From JBGTHB01 sp041746415 (GTDB lineage: Bacteria; Pseudomonadota; Gammaproteobacteria; Coxiellales; Coxiellaceae), in assembly GCA_041746415.1 (NCBI GenBank), contig JBGTHB010000125.1, positions 1 to 19,715 on the forward strand: DNA of 19,715 bases. The letters run 5' to 3'. Positions 13,274-19,715 of the stretch are shown in pieces (within the stretch, counting starts at the first letter, position 1; every line of letters begins with the position of its first letter). The notes under the pieces were generated by a model, which was given only the letters and a program-made list of their open reading frames with translations, was not told the origin of the DNA and did no database searches. The position numbers were made by a program, and so were the translations under genes.

Positions 13274-14356
13274 TTAAAAATAAGGCCCCATTACTCCAAA
13301 CAATGCCGTTAATTCGTGGTTATCATAAAGGGTTTTATGCACAATATCCTGAGTTATTTGATAGGCGAGTTTCTTGCCTTGAATTGCGTCTTTATGGCTA
13401 ATGAAGGTTTTGGAAAATACATGCGAACCAGAAAAATTAGCAAAATAAAAAAGATAATCACTCTGAGCCGGATGCAATGCAGCATGCAAAGAACTGCGCG
13501 AAACCAAGGCAATTGGCGTTGGCGGCAACCCATAATGCAAATACGTATTGTACTTGGAGTCTTGTTTTAGATCTGCAGGAGTGGGCACCCTTCCATAGCG
13601 CCCATCCAAGCCATAAATACTGCTGGCATCCACTTGTAAGCGCATGTTTTTTTTCAAGCGATTCAAAATAACACTGGCGACCAACGGTTTTTCTTGTTCA
13701 TACGCCGTTTCTTTTTCGATTAAAGACGCCACAATTAATGCTTGATAAGGTATTTTATATGGCAAATCCTTAGCGCGCTGCTGCCATTCTTGTTGCAATA
13801 TCGCCACCAACTGTTGATGCGCACGCGTCAATACATCAATACTAGTTTCACCAGATGTAATGTAATACGTATCGGGGAAAAACAATCCTTCCACACAAGT
13901 ATGCGTCGTATTTAATTGATGCGCTAAAGCCGACTGAGATAAAGCAACGTAATCCACATTCGCTTTTTTAAGTGCGCTATCAATATTTTGATATGTCTGC
14001 CCAGGAACAAAGGTCACACGATAATATTTAATTTTGCCAAACACGACTTGATCAATGAGATCAGAAAGTTTCATCCCCGGCCGTACAATGTACGAGCCAG
14101 CTCGAATACTTCCCTGCTGATCTCGCCATAACAGCCATTTACGTAACAACATGGGGTGGTGAACCAATTTTTTTTGTTGTAGCTGCGCCACAAATTGATC
14201 CAAGCTGCTGCCTTTAGGAATTTCAATTAGAACTTGTGAGTCACCACCCAATCTGAGTTCGTGATGCAAATATTGATAAAATGACAAAAAAACAGCGATA
14301 AATACCGCTGCAATAAACAATCCAATGTAAAGTAACACCCTAGGCCATTTCATCAA
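13274..14356 (-). CDS. mltG: Endolytic murein transglycosylase MltG (YceG-like)
   Basis: MltG cleaves nascent peptidoglycan strands in the inner-membrane periplasmic face and is thought to terminate glycan polymerisation. The 360-aa product has one N-terminal membrane helix (about 8-26), a LysM-like region (IEIPKGSSLDQFVAQLQQ), then the YceG domain with catalytic E214 in ASLIEKET. Two normally invariant loops are altered. The segment usually read as LQTDPTVIYG is LQVDASSIYG, and the loop usually GLPPGPIANPG reads GLPPTPIALVS. The surrounding NTYLHYGLPP, SLHAALHP and YFANFSGSHVFSKTFISH blocks are normal. It follows fabF after 75 bp, where pabC is often found in relatives; no aminodeoxychorismate lyase is present. 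Confidence 0.95.
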   Translation of the reverse strand: MMKWPRVLLYIGLFIAAVFIAVFLSFYQYLHHELRLGGDSQVLIEIPKGSSLDQFVAQLQQKKLVHHPMLLRKWLLWRDQQGSIRAGSYIVRPGMKLSDLIDQVVFGKIKYYRVTFVPGQTYQNIDSALKKANVDYVALSQSALAHQLNTTHTCVEGLFFPDTYYITSGETSIDVLTRAHQQLVAILQQEWQQRAKDLPYKIPYQALIVASLIEKETAYEQEKPLVASVILNRLKKNMRLQVDASSIYGLDGRYGRVPTPADLKQDSKYNTYLHYGLPPTPIALVSRSSLHAALHPAQSDYLFYFANFSGSHVFSKTFISHKDAIQGKKLAYQITQDIVHKTLYDNHELTALFGVMGPYF

Positions 14357-14431
14357 AACAGTTTAGCAGTTTCGTCGAAACTTATCACACCTTAACTACG
14401 GCCTGCTGCAGACGGAATCAAACTGGAAAGA

Positions 14432-15685
14432 TCAATGATCACAACGGCGGAAAATCAACGTACCGTTCGTACCACCAAAACCGAACGAGTTAGTTAAAGC
14501 AACATTGATAGTATGTTGTTGTGCTTTATGAGCCACAAAATTAATCCCTTCACACACTTCTTCTGGGTTATCAAGGTTAATTGTCGGCGGCGCCATGTTA
14601 TTGTTCATTGCTAAAATACAAAAAATAGCTTCGGCACTACCTGCAGCACCCAACATGTGGCCCGTCATAGATTTAGTGCCACTCACTGCAAAATTTTTAC
14701 TGTAAACGTGTTCGCCAAATACGCGTTTAATGGCTTCTAACTCCACTGTATCCATGGCTTGGGTTGAAGTAGCATGCGCATTAATGTAGTCAACTTCTGT
14801 GGGTTTAATACCAGCGTCTTTAAGGGCATTCAACATGCACTTGCTTGGGCCAGTGCCACTTGGGTCAGGCGATGTCATATGATAAGCATCACCACTCATA
14901 CCAAAACCCACTAACTCGGCATAAATTTTTGCACCGCGTTTTTTAGCGAACTCATATTCTTCTAACATCAAAACACCAGCGCCTTCACCTAATACAAAAC
15001 CATCCCGATCTTTATCCCAAGGACGTGACGCTTTAGTCGGGTCAGCATTGCGTTTTGATAACGCACGCGCTTGTGCAAAACCACCAATACCGAGCGGCGT
15101 AGTCGACATCTCTGACCCGCCCGCTAACATGGCATCGGCTTCGCCGTATTGAATCATACGTGCGGCTAAACCAATATTATGCAACCCTGTGGTACAAGCG
15201 GTGACAACTGAAATGTTTGGGCCTTTTAAATTGTATTGCATAGAAATCAAGCCAGGCGCCATGTTAACGATCACACCGGGAATAAAAAAAGGGGAAATGC
15301 GCCGCGGTCCATCTTGACGATAAACTGCTTCATTTTTTTCTATCCATGGCAAGCCACCTATACCTGCGCCAATGGCTACACCAACACGGTCTGCTGTTTC
15401 AGCATCAACGACTAACTCACAATCTGCCATCGCTTGGCGTGCTGCTTCGATAGCAAAGTGAATAAATATATCCGTTTTGCGCGCTAATTTTGCATCCATG
15501 GCTAAGCTGGCATCGAAATTTTTAATTTCTGCAGCAATATGCGTCGTGAATAAAGCAGCATCAAAGCGAGTAATAGGGCCTACACCACTTTTTCCACTTA
15601 ATAACGCTTGCCAGGTATCAGCAACAGTATTACCAATCGGTGTTACTGCTCCAAGCCCTGTCACTACTACTCGTTTTTTTTGCAT
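14432..15685 (-). CDS. fabF: 3-oxoacyl-[acyl-carrier-protein] synthase II
   Basis: Performs the elongating Claisen condensation of malonyl-ACP with acyl-ACP and, in E. coli, temperature control of unsaturated fatty acids. The 417-aa thiolase-fold enzyme shows the Cys-His-His triad: C164 in VVTACTTG, H304 in NAHATST and H343 in GTKSMTGHMLGAAG (Lys just before). The gatekeeper-containing C-terminus reads NSFGFGGTNGTLIF. The ATG at 15685 has GAGAAGG upstream. It is separated from acpP by 119 bp, the longest gap in the cluster. That gap carries a hairpin and a promoter-like pair, so its transcription may be partly uncoupled from acpP. Confidence 0.97.
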   Translation of the reverse strand: MQKKRVVVTGLGAVTPIGNTVADTWQALLSGKSGVGPITRFDAALFTTHIAAEIKNFDASLAMDAKLARKTDIFIHFAIEAARQAMADCELVVDAETADRVGVAIGAGIGGLPWIEKNEAVYRQDGPRRISPFFIPGVIVNMAPGLISMQYNLKGPNISVVTACTTGLHNIGLAARMIQYGEADAMLAGGSEMSTTPLGIGGFAQARALSKRNADPTKASRPWDKDRDGFVLGEGAGVLMLEEYEFAKKRGAKIYAELVGFGMSGDAYHMTSPDPSGTGPSKCMLNALKDAGIKPTEVDYINAHATSTQAMDTVELEAIKRVFGEHVYSKNFAVSGTKSMTGHMLGAAGSAEAIFCILAMNNNMAPPTINLDNPEEVCEGINFVAHKAQQHTINVALTNSFGFGGTNGTLIFRRCDH

Positions 15686-15715
15686 ATCACCTTCTCCAGC
15701 TCATGAATTGAAACT

Positions 15716-15744
15716 GGCAATAGCAGTTAAGTTGCGCTGTTGCC
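15716..15744 (-). other. Intercistronic inverted repeat between acpP and fabF
   Basis: GGCAATAGC (15716-15724) and GCTGTTGCC (15736-15744) form a 9-bp stem with an 11-nt loop and one imperfect pair (C-A in the minus-strand transcript). No U-tract follows in the direction of transcription. It could mark an mRNA processing or stabilising site separating abundant acpP message from fabF. Confidence 0.4.
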
Positions 15745-15773
15745 AATTTACGAATCATCTTTATCAGTGCCAA
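15745..15773 (-). promoter_or_regulatory. Candidate promoter for fabF
   Basis: TTGGCA (15768-15773, 5/6) and TAAATT (15745-15750, 4/6) on the minus strand are spaced by exactly 17 bp. The predicted start near 15738 leaves a leader of about 53 nt that contains the inverted repeat just downstream. The match is moderate. Confidence 0.35.
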
Positions 15774-15804
15774 AGTGGTGATCATATGACTAATGACTAA
15801 TTAA

Positions 15805-16050
15805 TTACTGATCGCCATCCGAATGCGATTTGATATAGTCGACAGCTTGTTGGATGGTTGTGATTTTTTCTGCTTCTTCATCTGGAATTTCTGTACCAAA
15901 TTCTTCTTCAAGCGCCATCACCAATTCGACAGTGTCTAGTGAATCTGCACCCAAATCATCAACAAAAGATGCGTCGTTTGCTACTTCGTCTTCTTTAACA
16001 CCAAGTTGTTCCACTACTATTTTCTTGACGCGTGCTTCAATAGTCGACAT
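15805..16050 (-). CDS. acpP: Acyl carrier protein
   Basis: Carries growing acyl chains as thioesters on a 4'-phosphopantetheine arm. The 81-aa acidic protein has the attachment Ser S37 in FVDDLGADSLDTVELVMALEE, the universal ACP helix II motif, and the TTIQQAVDYI helix IV. The frame is open to 16083, but the ATG at 16050 gives the standard MSTIEARVKKIV start and has GAGGA eight bases upstream. The tail SDGDQ extends slightly beyond E. coli ACP. An extended -10 promoter lies just upstream, consistent with the separate, higher expression expected of ACP. Confidence 0.98.
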   Translation of the reverse strand: MSTIEARVKKIVVEQLGVKEDEVANDASFVDDLGADSLDTVELVMALEEEFGTEIPDEEAEKITTIQQAVDYIKSHSDGDQ

Positions 16051-16082
16051 AGATTTCGTCCTCATTAAGTTTAACTGCTGCA

Positions 16083-16091
16083 ATCATAGCA
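16083..16091 (-). promoter_or_regulatory. Extended -10 promoter candidate for acpP
   Basis: TGCTATGAT on the minus strand is a TGn extended -10 with a 5/6 hexamer (TATGAT at 16083-16088). The predicted start near 16076 gives a 26-nt leader to acpP. There is no recognisable -35, which extended -10 promoters tolerate. It sits in the 76-bp gap after fabG. Confidence 0.42.
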
Positions 16092-16126
16092 TGGTGAGGG
16101 CTTTTTTCACTACCGCCCACCAAACG

Positions 16127-16852
16127 CTATACCATACACATTCCACCATTAACATGCAACGTTTGTCCGCTAATGTAATTGCCTGATTCTTCTACCAAAA
16201 AATGTACAGCTGCTGCTATATCTGCTGGTTTTCCCATATGCCGCATTGGTATTTGATTCATAATCATAGTCTGTTGTTTTTCATCCAATGCGCGCGTCAT
16301 ATCCGTTTCAATAAATCCAGGGGCAACACAATTCGCTGTAATACCATAAGCCGCAAACTCAATTGCAATGGATTTGGTTAAACCAATTAAGCCTGCTTTT
16401 GCTGCAGCGTAATTAGATTGTCCGGGATTACCAGTAACGGCAACAACTGAACTAATATTAACAATTCGCCCCCAACGCGTTTTAAGCATAGACTTCAAAC
16501 ATAGTTTTGTCAGACGAAACACGCTAGTTAAGTTGGTTTCCATCACCTCATCCCACTGTTCGTCTTTCATGCGTAATGCAATATTGTCGCGCGTAACACC
16601 AGCATTATTTATTAAAATAGCAATAGCGCCATTTTTTTCGTTAATTTGTTGGAGGGTGGCTTTAACTTGTTCTGCATCGCACACATTTAAAACCACACCA
16701 CGACCATTTTCACCTAATGCAGCTGTTATTTTGGCAGCCCCTTCTGGTGATGTCGCCGTACCAATAACAAAATGATTTTCACTTAATTTTTTAGCGATCG
16801 CGCTGCCGATACCACGTGAGGCACCTGTTACCAAAGCAATTTTCTTTTCCAT
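16127..16852 (-). CDS. fabG: 3-oxoacyl-[acyl-carrier-protein] reductase
   Basis: NADPH-dependent short-chain dehydrogenase that reduces 3-oxoacyl-ACP to 3-hydroxyacyl-ACP in each elongation cycle. The 241-aa product shows the cofactor motif TGASRGIG at 9-16, LINNAG at 80-85, and the catalytic S135, Y148 and K152 (NISSVVAVTGNPGQSNYAAAK, quoted in two parts: NISSVV and SNYAAAK). The C-terminus IAAAVHFLVEESGNYISGQ and HVNGGM is typical. The ATG at 16852 starts two bases after the fabD stop, with AGGA inside the end of fabD as ribosome-binding site. Confidence 0.97.
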   Translation of the reverse strand: MEKKIALVTGASRGIGSAIAKKLSENHFVIGTATSPEGAAKITAALGENGRGVVLNVCDAEQVKATLQQINEKNGAIAILINNAGVTRDNIALRMKDEQWDEVMETNLTSVFRLTKLCLKSMLKTRWGRIVNISSVVAVTGNPGQSNYAAAKAGLIGLTKSIAIEFAAYGITANCVAPGFIETDMTRALDEKQQTMIMNQIPMRHMGKPADIAAAVHFLVEESGNYISGQTLHVNGGMCMV

Positions 16853-16854
16853 AG

Positions 16855-17733
16855 TTAAGATCCTACCAAGTTTTTATCAATGCGCTTAATTAATCCTGTC
16901 AGTACTTTACCAGGACCGCATTCATTTATCGTTGTTATATTCAATTCATCGCGCATTTTAATAATTGTTTCAACCCAACGCACTGGCTGGGTTAACTGCT
17001 CAACCAATGCCTGTTTAATTTCTGCCGCCGTAGCGTGTGTCATTACATCCACATTATGAATAACAGGAATGCTTGGCGTGTTAATCTCTACTGTTACTAA
17101 AGCTTGTTGTAATTTATCCGCTGCCGACTGCATTAACTGACAATGTGACGGCACACTCACGGGAATAATTTTGGCTAATTTAGCTCCTGCTTGTTTGGCT
17201 AACTCAACTGCTCTATTTACAGCAGCTGTATTGCCAGCAATAACAATTTGGCCTGTGGAATTATAGTTAGCTGGCGCGACCACTTCAGTTTGTTGCGCTG
17301 CTTCACAAATTTCTGCAACTATTTTATTTTCAAGGCCAATAATAGCCGCCATAGCACCTTGTCCTACTGGAACGGCGGCTTGCATAAATTCACCACGCTG
17401 TTTCACCAACCGTATTGCGTCATCAAACGCCAAACTATTAGCACAAACTAATGCAGCATATTCACCCAGACTCTGACCTGCCATTACGCTGGGTTTTTGA
17501 TTTTGCATATAAAACAATGCCACATCCGCAGTTAATAAAATCGGTTGCGTATAGTGAGTTTGATTTAATTTATCCTGGGGATTTTCAATAACAATTTGCC
17601 ACAAATCTTCGTTTAAAACAGTGGACGCTTGTTTAAAATAATTTTGTAATTGGCTGGATTGTGCATAAACATCAGCTAACATATTTTGCGACTGGGAACC
17701 TTGGCCTGGAAAAACCATTGCAAGCTTTGACAT
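16855..17733 (-). CDS. fabD: Malonyl-CoA-acyl carrier protein transacylase
   Basis: Transfers malonyl from CoA to ACP, feeding every FabF/FabH condensation. The 292-aa protein has the N-terminal FPGQGSQ motif at 8-14, nucleophile S88, carboxylate-binding R113 in VKQRGEFMQ and catalytic H197 in VPSHCQLM, followed by HNVDV. The nucleophile elbow reads GQSLGEY: the residue just before Ser is Gln (Q87) instead of the near-universal His of GHSLGEY. All other functional residues are present and length is normal, so activity is likely. It starts 9 nt after fabH with AAGGA as ribosome-binding site and ends two bases before fabG. Confidence 0.96.
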   Translation of the reverse strand: MSKLAMVFPGQGSQSQNMLADVYAQSSQLQNYFKQASTVLNEDLWQIVIENPQDKLNQTHYTQPILLTADVALFYMQNQKPSVMAGQSLGEYAALVCANSLAFDDAIRLVKQRGEFMQAAVPVGQGAMAAIIGLENKIVAEICEAAQQTEVVAPANYNSTGQIVIAGNTAAVNRAVELAKQAGAKLAKIIPVSVPSHCQLMQSAADKLQQALVTVEINTPSIPVIHNVDVMTHATAAEIKQALVEQLTQPVRWVETIIKMRDELNITTINECGPGKVLTGLIKRIDKNLVGS

Positions 17734-17742
17734 ACAATTCCT

Positions 17743-18702
17743 TTAGTATTTTATTAACGCTGAACCCCACGCTAAACCGGCACCAAACGCCTCCAGCAAT
17801 AGTATTTCACCACGTTTAATTTGATTGCGTCGCACTGCTGTATCCAACGCCAACGGAATGCTCGCAGCAGAAGTGTTGCCATGTTCTTCGACAGTTAGCA
17901 CTACACGTGACAAGGGCAAATTTAAGCGCTTCGCTGTCGCTTGAATAATGCGAAAATTCGCTTGATGTGGTACTAACCAATCCACATCCGATTTTTGCAA
18001 CCCGCTTTTGGCTACCGTTTCATCAACAATTTCACCTAGCTTTGTTACAGCAATTTTAAATACTTCAGCACCACGCATTTGTAAATGATAATTACTGTGA
18101 TCGTGCCAAATGGGATTGTCTGCTGAAATTAAATCACTATAGGCTCCATTGGCATGAATATGCGTATTTAAAATACCAGGCGCTGTATCTGCTGTAATTA
18201 CTACCGCCCCTGCACCATCGCCAAATAAAATGCATGTGCCACGGTCTTGCCAATCCACCAGTTTTGTTAACGATTCCGCACCAATAACTAACGCTGTTTT
18301 AATTGCGCCGCTTTTCATGTATTGATCTGCAATACTCAAACCATAAATAAAACCAGCGCAGGCCGCATTAACGTCCAAAGCAGGAATATCAGCACGCACG
18401 CCAAGCTGTTGCTGTACTAAACAAGCCGTACTGGGAAAATAATATTGTGGCGTTGCCGTACCAACCACGATCATGTCAATTGCTTGGGGATCTATACCAG
18501 CCATTTCCAAAGCATTACGTGCAGCCACTACGGCCATGGTAGTGGTGTTATCTTTACTCTTGCCAATGATGTGACGCTTGCGCACGCCGACGCGTTGCAT
18601 AATCCATTCATCACTGGTATCAACCATTTTTTCTAAATCAGCATTTGATAATATTTCGCTGGGAATATAACTACCTGTACCAACAATACGCGAATAAGTC
18701 AT
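17743..18702 (-). CDS. fabH: 3-oxoacyl-[acyl-carrier-protein] synthase III
   Basis: Initiates fatty-acid synthesis by condensing acetyl-CoA with malonyl-ACP. The 319-aa enzyme has the Cys-His-Asn triad of the family: C115 in NAACAGF, His in VPHQANFRI and Asn in HGNTSAAS. It also has the DEWIMQRVGVRKRH N-terminal block, which includes the CoA-binding Trp/Arg, and a glycine-rich C-terminal loop (AFGAGLAWGS). Its ATG follows the plsX stop with no intervening base (TAA-ATG), and its ribosome-binding site (AAAGAGG) lies within the last plsX codons. Confidence 0.97.
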   Translation of the reverse strand: MTYSRIVGTGSYIPSEILSNADLEKMVDTSDEWIMQRVGVRKRHIIGKSKDNTTTMAVVAARNALEMAGIDPQAIDMIVVGTATPQYYFPSTACLVQQQLGVRADIPALDVNAACAGFIYGLSIADQYMKSGAIKTALVIGAESLTKLVDWQDRGTCILFGDGAGAVVITADTAPGILNTHIHANGAYSDLISADNPIWHDHSNYHLQMRGAEVFKIAVTKLGEIVDETVAKSGLQKSDVDWLVPHQANFRIIQATAKRLNLPLSRVVLTVEEHGNTSAASIPLALDTAVRRNQIKRGEILLLEAFGAGLAWGSALIKY

Positions 18703-19715
18703 TTATACCTCTTTACTATTCAGTGTTGCCGCCACTACTTCACCAATACGTTGCGGCACAGCATGCTCAATTTCACTAATGGCTTCACAAATTGCATGAT
18801 AAAAGGCATTCGCATTAGCGCCGCCATGACTTTTAATAACTATCCCATTTAAACCCAGTAAGGAAGCACCATTGTGACGCTCAGGGTCGATGCGATGAAC
18901 TATTTTTTTTAAAAGCGGTAAAGCAGGTAATACTAATAATCTATTCCACCAATGCTCTTTAATTATTTCCTTAGTTAGCTGGCTCATAAACTTAACCACG
19001 CCTTCTATTGCTTTCAAGGTAATGTTACCAATAAAACCATCACACACTATGACATCGGCGACTTCTTTAAAAATACTATCGCCTTCCACATAACCCACAT
19101 AATTAATTGCTTTGCTATCAGAAAAAATTTCAGACGCACGCTTAACCACATCGTTACCTTTTATATCTTCTGAACCAATATTCAATAAAGCAATACGCGG
19201 ATTTTTAACCCCATCCACTGTTTGTGCTACCACCGAACCCATCACCGCAAATTGATACAAATTTTCCGGTTTTGAATCGACATTAGCACCCAAGTCTAAT
19301 AAACGTACTTCAGTGCCAGAACGTGTCGGGAAAGTGGTGCAAATAGCAGGACGATCAATCCCCGGTAGCATTTTCAACACAAAGTGCGCCGTAGCCATTA
19401 ACGCGCCGGTGTTACCCGCACTAACACACGCCTGCGCTAATTTCTCTTGTACTAGATTAATAGCAACACGCATTGATGAGTTTTTTTTAGTGCGTAACGC
19501 TACCGCTGGTGATTCATTCATCGCCACCACTTCAGCGGCAGGTGTTATTTCAAAACGTCCGCCATAATCGGACAAATAAGACTTTACCAGTGGTGTGAGC
19601 ACATCGGGCTGACCAACAAGATAAAAATAAACATCTGGATTTTTCTTTAATGCACGCGCACAAGCAGGTATAACCACACCCGCACCGTAATCGCCTCCCA
19701 TGGCATCTACTGCAA
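18703..19715 (-). CDS. plsX: Phosphate acyltransferase PlsX (5' end beyond window)
   Basis: PlsX makes acyl-phosphate from acyl-ACP for PlsY, the entry to phospholipid synthesis. The frame continues through the right edge: AVDAMGGDYG is read up to the last bases, so the Met at 19701 is the internal one of the DAMGGD motif and only the first handful of residues are missing. Typical features include ESPAVALRTKKNSSM, the SAGNTGALMA motif, RPAICTTFPT, LLDLGAN, VVCDGFIGNITLKAIEG and GLNGIVIKSHGGANANAFYHAI. As in most gammaproteobacteria it heads the fab cluster; rpmF and yceD would be expected upstream, outside the window. Confidence 0.96.
   Translation of the reverse strand, partial: AVDAMGGDYGAGVVIPACARALKKNPDVYFYLVGQPDVLTPLVKSYLSDYGGRFEITPAAEVVAMNESPAVALRTKKNSSMRVAINLVQEKLAQACVSAGNTGALMATAHFVLKMLPGIDRPAICTTFPTRSGTEVRLLDLGANVDSKPENLYQFAVMGSVVAQTVDGVKNPRIALLNIGSEDIKGNDVVKRASEIFSDSKAINYVGYVEGDSIFKEVADVIVCDGFIGNITLKAIEGVVKFMSQLTKEIIKEHWWNRLLVLPALPLLKKIVHRIDPERHNGASLLGLNGIVIKSHGGANANAFYHAICEAISEIEHAVPQRIGEVVAATLNSKEV

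Noticed and set aside
15854..16186. 110-codon Ser/Thr-rich plus-strand ORF opposite acpP
   Set aside because: Mirror frame of the acidic acpP sequence; no independent support.
1..19715. Search for tRNA/rRNA genes, CRISPR arrays, insertion sequences or prophage genes
   Set aside because: No cloverleaf-like stretch, spaced repeats, transposase motifs or terminal inverted repeats were seen by eye; the only tandem array is the coding microsatellite.

Overview
This window looks like chromosomal housekeeping DNA from a moderately AT-rich gammaproteobacterium. The order plsX-fabH-fabD-fabG-acpP-fabF-mltG-tmk-holB-tatD, an E. coli-like GuaB/GuaA pair and an E. coli-like RNase HII all point to Gammaproteobacteria. 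A eukaryotic-type (GSII) glutamine synthetase, a GadC-like permease, a PagL-type lipid A deacylase and an orphan multi-pass membrane protein would suit a Legionellales/Coxiella-like host-associated or intracellular lineage. That placement is inferred from gene content and protein character, not from any database search.

Layout. (1) 1-3424, minus strand: guaB-guaA-rnhB, very tightly packed. They are read from a well-formed sigma70 promoter whose -10 box and spacer carry a 14-bp perfect palindrome; rnhB runs off the left edge. (2) 3491-4876, minus: an APC-superfamily amino acid permease of the glutamate/GABA antiporter type. (3) 5070-5189, plus: a 39-codon small membrane protein with a perfect Shine-Dalgarno sequence. 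(4) 5197-6447: two envelope genes diverging from about 5800-5857, an outer-membrane beta-barrel (minus) and a PagL-like lipid A 3-O-deacylase (plus). (5) 6444-7301, minus: an unrecognised multi-pass membrane protein with an in-frame hexanucleotide microsatellite coding for (G/A)Q dipeptides. (6) 7391-9115, minus: recJ. (7) 9313-11014, plus: a RimJ/RimL-type GNAT acetyltransferase followed by a GSII glutamine synthetase, ending at a 20-bp-stem hairpin. (8) 11151-19715, minus: tatD-holB-tmk-mltG-fabF-acpP-fabG-fabD-fabH-plsX, mostly with 0-10 nt junctions or ATGA overlaps; plsX runs off the right edge.

How the genes fit together. The right-hand cluster supplies fatty-acid initiation and elongation (FabD, FabH, FabG, AcpP, FabF) and the phospholipid branch (PlsX). 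It is fused to a cell-cycle/DNA block: MltG, Tmk, the clamp-loader delta-prime subunit and TatD nuclease. Compared with the arrangement common in gammaproteobacteria, pabC (between fabF and mltG) and the pilZ-domain gene (between holB and tatD) are absent. The left side covers guanine nucleotide synthesis and RNA primer/ribonucleotide removal. The middle is the accessory part: envelope remodelling, a small membrane peptide, the orphan protein and nitrogen assimilation.

No gene-free stretch exceeds 300 bases; the longest are 4877-5069 and 9116-9312. I see no tRNA, rRNA, CRISPR array, transposase or phage gene. No obviously new multi-gene system is visible. The best candidates for undescribed biology are the 39-aa peptide, the orphan (G/A)Q-repeat membrane protein, and the unusual substitutions in PagL, FabD, MltG and HolB.
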